Below, one piece after another: positions 8,021 through 10,824 of a DNA stretch of 10,824 bases; position 1 is the stretch's first letter; every line of letters starts with the position of its first letter. This DNA comes from an uncultured Anaeroplasmataceae bacterium. Lineage in GTDB: Bacteria; Bacillota_I; Bacilli_A; Acholeplasmatales; Anaeroplasmataceae. Below the pieces are notes generated by a model. That model ran no database searches and was not told the DNA's origin. It worked only from the letters and a program-made list of their open reading frames with translations. The position numbers and the translations under genes are program-made. Where the stretch lies: assembly GCA_934229785.1 (NCBI GenBank), contig CAKQEA010000036.1, positions 1 to 10,824 of the forward strand. The letters run 5' to 3'.

Positions 8021-9136
8021 TATTTTTTTAACAAATGCTCTTCTTCTTTTGTGAATAACATTATCAAAATTTTTCCACATATTAATAATATTAACATTGT
8101 CTTCCATATTTAAATTTGTTTCACAATAATCAATATTTCCCTCAATCATCATCTTTTGTAATTCATAAATAAAGTAAGAGGCAATACCCTTATTAGCATA
8201 TTCAGGAAGTACTCCAATTAAAGCCAAATCTAACACCTTTGGTTTTTTTATATCCTTTAAAACTCTTATAATTGCAGGCAATGTTAAATGACCACAACTC
8301 TTTTGTAGTGCCTTAGATAATGATGGAAAGCATAAACCAAAGCACACAACATTCTCATTTTCATCAACTATAACCGCAACATGCTTAATATCAATTATTA
8401 GATTGAAATTACCAATCATTTCCTTTTTCATTGCTTCAGTGAATGGAACAGTACCATATAAAGTAGAATAAGTTTTATCCATAATATCAAAAAACTTATC
8501 TGCATATTTATTTAAGAAATCCTTAGTATTTTTAGCCTCACCAAGATGAAGCTTATACTTTTTTAGCATCATCTTTGATAATTTCTCAATTCTTGGATCT
8601 ATCTCTTTAGGTCTAAACAGCTTACGTTCAACCCAATCAATTTCCTTTTTATAGCCACAATTTTCGATTAAACTTTGATAATAATCAAAGTTATATTGTT
8701 CTTCAAAGGTAGAAAGCTCATTAAAGCCCTCAATTAAAAGACCTTCACGCTCCATATCCGAAAAACCCATGGGACCACATATAGTATCCATGTTTTTTTC
8801 TTTAGCCCAAGCCTCAATCCTACCAAATAATGCCTTGGCAACCTCTATATCATTTATTGAATCAAATCTTGTAAATCGAACTCTTTTTTCATTTCTAATT
8901 TTATTAGAAACATTTTGAATAATACCAGAAATTCTTCCAACCATTTTTCCATTTTTATAGGCATTAAAATAAATATGTTCACATGTTTCATTATATATGA
9001 AATCAGATTTGAATATTTTCTTCTCATCAATATATAGTGGTGGAACAAAATAAGGATTATTTTTATACAATTTTAAAGGAAAATTTAAAAATTCCTTTTG
9101 CGCTTTCTTACTTTTAACCTCAATTACTTCAATCAT
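8018..9136 (-). CDS. GNAT-like N-acetyltransferase family protein
   Basis: A 372-residue protein of a widespread uncharacterised family with an acyl-CoA N-acyltransferase fold. The N-terminal half carries the family blocks FLNFPLKLYKNNPYFVPPL (16-34), a KMVGRISGI strand, and GPMGFSDMEREGLLIEGF (121-138). The C-terminal half has a GNAT motif A-like acetyl-CoA loop, LIGVLPEYANKGIA (306-319). It ends in a basic RRRAFVKKI tail. No substrate is known to me for this family; a small-molecule or peptide amine is only a guess from the fold. The ATG at 9136 lies 5 nt after the degV stop, with an AGG ribosome binding site overlapping that stop, so the two genes form a coupled operon. Confidence 0.85.
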   Translation of the reverse strand: MIEVIEVKSKKAQKEFLNFPLKLYKNNPYFVPPLYIDEKKIFKSDFIYNETCEHIYFNAYKNGKMVGRISGIIQNVSNKIRNEKRVRFTRFDSINDIEVAKALFGRIEAWAKEKNMDTICGPMGFSDMEREGLLIEGFNELSTFEEQYNFDYYQSLIENCGYKKEIDWVERKLFRPKEIDPRIEKLSKMMLKKYKLHLGEAKNTKDFLNKYADKFFDIMDKTYSTLYGTVPFTEAMKKEMIGNFNLIIDIKHVAVIVDENENVVCFGLCFPSLSKALQKSCGHLTLPAIIRVLKDIKKPKVLDLALIGVLPEYANKGIASYFIYELQKMMIEGNIDYCETNLNMEDNVNIINMWKNFDNVIHKRRRAFVKKI

Positions 9137-9141
9137 ATAAA

Positions 9142-10014
9142 CTACCTATGAATTGCATGGAAAGCAACCCCTACACAATCTGGTCCACAATGAGCACCAC
9201 AGGTTGGATTAACCATAACAATCTCAATCTTTAACTTTGAATTTTGTTCTAATAGTATATTTTTCAAATTTATTGCTAACTCTAAATTATCACTATGAGC
9301 AATATAAATAGTATGATTTTCTAAATCATCACCAAGTTTGCTAACATAGGAAGCTAATCTTTTTATAGCTTTGATTCTTCCTCTTTCCTTACCAATAGTT
9401 TCCATATTTCCTTCATCAGAAATATAAATTATCGGTTTTATCCCTGCAAGAGTTCCAAATAAAGCTTTTAATCCACTTACTCTTCCACTACGCCTAAAAA
9501 ATTTTAAATCATCAGCAAAAAAATAAGTTGCAAAATGCTTAACCTCATTATTTGCCCAAACTAAAATTTCATCAATTGATTTACCATCAATAATCATTTG
9601 ACCAATCTCGCAAGCAATACTATAGCTCATAATTGTAATACCTAATGTATCAACTTCATAAAATTTTCTATCAGGATATTTTTCCTTTAAAATCTCTAAT
9701 GCCTCATTCATATTTTGAAATGTACGTGACATTTTAGCAGTAAATCTAACATATAAAATATCATAGCCAGCTTTAAATACTGGTTCAAAATATTGAACAT
9801 ATTCGTATGTATTAATAGCTGAGGTTGAAGGAATCAATCCGTCTCTTAATTTTTGATAGTATTCATGTGCATCAAATTTATCATAGTCCTTATAAGGAAA
9901 TATTATCTTTCCATCGATAATATATGGCATACTAATTAATTCATATCCATACTTTTTAGCAACTTCTGGTGTGATATCTGTATCACTATCTGTAAATAAT
10001 TTTATCATAATCAT
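9142..10014 (-). CDS. DegV family (FakB-type) fatty-acid-binding protein
   Basis: Members of this family bind a fatty acid and, in characterised Firmicutes, present it to the kinase FakA for phosphorylation and entry into phospholipids. The 290-residue length is typical. Visible: the N-terminal DSDTDIT (9-15); IPSTSA (61-66), the serine/threonine site that holds the carboxylate; RFTAKMSRTF (90-99) in place of the usual SSLSGTY-like loop; FFRRSGRVSG in the middle; and the C-terminal AHCGPDCVGVAF at 274-285, where the common form is HTGPG. Two starts are possible: ATG at 10014 with GGAG only 4 nt away, or ATG at 10008 with GGAG 10 nt away. The second gives MIKLFTDSD and may be correct. Leads the operon with the GNAT-like gene. 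No fakA is in the window. Confidence 0.93.
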   Translation of the reverse strand: MIMIKLFTDSDTDITPEVAKKYGYELISMPYIIDGKIIFPYKDYDKFDAHEYYQKLRDGLIPSTSAINTYEYVQYFEPVFKAGYDILYVRFTAKMSRTFQNMNEALEILKEKYPDRKFYEVDTLGITIMSYSIACEIGQMIIDGKSIDEILVWANNEVKHFATYFFADDLKFFRRSGRVSGLKALFGTLAGIKPIIYISDEGNMETIGKERGRIKAIKRLASYVSKLGDDLENHTIYIAHSDNLELAINLKNILLEQNSKLKIEIVMVNPTCGAHCGPDCVGVAFHAIHR

Positions 10015-10031
10015 AACACTCCACTTTTAAT

Positions 10032-10060
10032 ATTTTACATAATTATACAATATATGTCAA
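10032..10060 (-). promoter_or_regulatory. Sigma-A promoter of the degV operon
   Basis: On the minus strand a perfect TTGACA (10060-10055), 17 nt, then TAAAAT (10037-10032). It lies 17 nt before the upstream degV start codon. Confidence 0.82.
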
Positions 10061-10064
10061 ATTG

Positions 10065-10094
10065 TTTAATTAATTAAATATCAATTTTTGATAT
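10065..10094. repeat. Two adjacent palindromes between divergent promoters
   Basis: TTTAATTAATTAAA (10065-10078) is a perfect 14-bp palindrome. It abuts a perfect inverted repeat, ATATCAA-TTT-TTGATAT (10078-10094), which overlaps the candidate -35 of the rightward gene. They may form an operator, but AT-rich DNA produces such palindromes by chance. Confidence 0.4.
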
Positions 10095-10116
10095 ATTTTT
10101 TCAAAAAAATTATATT
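10088..10116 (+). promoter_or_regulatory. Candidate promoter of the 172-residue protein gene
   Basis: TTGATA (10088-10093), 17 nt, then TATATT (10111-10116). A perfect TATAAT also occurs at 10116-10121, but its spacing to this -35 would be 22 nt, too long. Confidence 0.5.
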
Positions 10117-10177
10117 ATAATCTTTATTTTTTATATGAAAAAAATTATAATTATATAAGAAGCTTTGAGGTGATAAT

Positions 10178-10696
10178 ATGAGAAAAAGTAATGATGACTT
10201 ACAATTAGAATTAGACATTAAAAAATGGCTTGAAAGTGAAGAAAAAGCCAAAGATTTATGTGGAACCTATGATTTTTGCGCTAAATGTAATAAAGAACCC
10301 AAAATACCATGTGCGCTAGCATATAGAGCGTACAATAAGAAAAAGGCTAAGCCAATCGTTCCATTTAAGGACAAATTAAACTTAGCAAAAGATGAAACAA
10401 AAAATAAATACAAAGAACTTACAACATATTTACATGATAATAATTATACCTTAAGAATGTGCAAAAAAAATGTAACAATTAGATATAATAAAATACTAAT
10501 TGCCACATTAACACTTACAAGAAATAGTTTGAAAGCCCATTTAGCCTTAGATCCTACACTATACTCTGAAATACCACATCTTGATTTTTCAGATAAAAAA
10601 ACATATGCCGATACTCCATTTACTATTAAATTAACTTCAAAAAAATCAATAAAGACAACCGAAAAATTAATTAATACAATTAAAGAAGCATTATAA
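10178..10696 (+). CDS. Uncharacterised 172-residue protein with N-terminal four-cysteine motif
   Basis: I do not recognise a named family. The ATG at 10178 follows GAGGTGAT with about 5 nt spacing, a strong site. Residues 1-27 are a charged helix-like start. Residues 28-45 hold C28-x5-C34-x2-C37-x7-C45, which could bind zinc or an iron-sulfur cluster. A lysine-rich linker follows. Residues ~62-172 look like a separate alpha/beta domain: a PFKDKL start, strands around NVTIRYNKILIATLTLT, a KAHLALDP segment and a C-terminal helix of about 20 residues. Similar C-terminal domains seem familiar from Clostridia hypothetical proteins, without a known role. No signal peptide or membrane segment. No terminator follows, because a group II intron in the opposite orientation begins at the stop codon. 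Confidence 0.85.
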   Translation: MRKSNDDLQLELDIKKWLESEEKAKDLCGTYDFCAKCNKEPKIPCALAYRAYNKKKAKPIVPFKDKLNLAKDETKNKYKELTTYLHDNNYTLRMCKKNVTIRYNKILIATLTLTRNSLKAHLALDPTLYSEIPHLDFSDKKTYADTPFTIKLTSKKSIKTTEKLINTIKEAL

Positions 10697-10824
10697 ATAG
10701 GGTAGAGAGTAAAATAATAAATTAATAATTTTTTTTCGTCCCTCCCGTTGCACCGTACGTACGGGTCTCGTATACGGCGCTACATTTATATTCTACACAA
10801 ACTACTAAGATAGTAGTCCAAAGG
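10697..10824 (-). mobile_element. Group II intron, 3' end (domains V and VI); remainder off the right edge
   Basis: Read on the minus strand, 10780-10750 folds as domain V. The lower stem is 10780-10773 with 10757-10750, containing a G-U pair at the catalytic triad C-G-C (10779-10777). A two-base C-G bulge lies at 10759-10758, and the upper stem is 10772-10769 with 10763-10760. Domain VI follows: 10746-10744 pairs with 10702-10700, 10743-10739 pairs with 10708-10704, and A10703 is left bulged as the lariat branch point. The intron then ends in AU at 10698-10697, placing the branch A seventh from the 3' end, as is usual. The CGC triad resembles group IIC introns, but the class cannot be fixed from this fragment. 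Reverse transcriptase and domains I-III lie outside; only the last stretch before domain V (10781-10824) is seen, with a 7-bp hairpin at 10801-10817. Confidence 0.82.

Noticed and set aside
8854..9048. Minus-strand open frame of 64 residues
   Set aside because: Alternative frame inside the GNAT-like gene, without its own ribosome binding site.
10781..10824. Possible C-terminus of an intron-encoded reverse transcriptase on the minus strand
   Set aside because: Only 44 bases are available; two frames hit stops and none shows a recognisable maturase motif, so no coding feature is called.

Overview
The window is strongly AT-rich, with A/U-ending codons, Gram-positive ribosome binding sites and near-consensus sigma-A promoters. 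It reads as a low-GC member of the Bacilli or a relative of the wall-less lineages (Acholeplasma, RF39 or Izemoplasma-like uncultured gut bacteria). The standard bacterial code applies: every tryptophan I read is TGG, and TGA serves as a real stop at the end of the TRIC-family gene. The genes are mostly housekeeping metabolism. The unusual material lies at the two edges.

Layout, left to right. (1) Positions 1-2699, minus strand: one very large open frame of 899 codons starting at a TTG. It encodes a membrane-anchored or secreted protein with four ~190-residue repeats and runs off the left edge. It has a strong promoter of its own. (2) 2845-5002, minus: a ytxK-like methyltransferase gene and acetate kinase (ackA), an operon with a sigma-A promoter and a clear terminator. 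(3) 5112-6413, minus: a HAD phosphatase and a TRIC/YicG-type membrane protein, translationally coupled, ending in a terminator. (4) 6611-7969, plus: glutamate dehydrogenase, divergent from the HAD gene. (5) 8018-10014, minus: a DegV fatty-acid-binding protein followed by a GNAT-like protein, with a hairpin terminator shared with the convergent glutamate dehydrogenase gene. (6) 10178-10696, plus: an unrecognised 172-residue protein with a four-cysteine motif, divergent from degV. (7) 10697-10824, minus: the 3' end (domains V and VI) of a group II intron, abutting the stop codon of the previous gene.

Together the central genes suggest a fermentative heterotroph. Acetate kinase makes ATP from acetyl phosphate, glutamate dehydrogenase links ammonium to 2-oxoglutarate, and DegV/FakB-type proteins deliver fatty acids to phospholipid synthesis. 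I see no defence system, CRISPR array, tRNA or rRNA.

Both ends lie in repetitive DNA. The left edge starts in a perfect 77-bp copy of sequence found 570 bp further in, and the right edge lies in a mobile intron. The window is therefore probably a complete assembly contig broken at repeats, and the true repeat number of the surface protein cannot be known from it.
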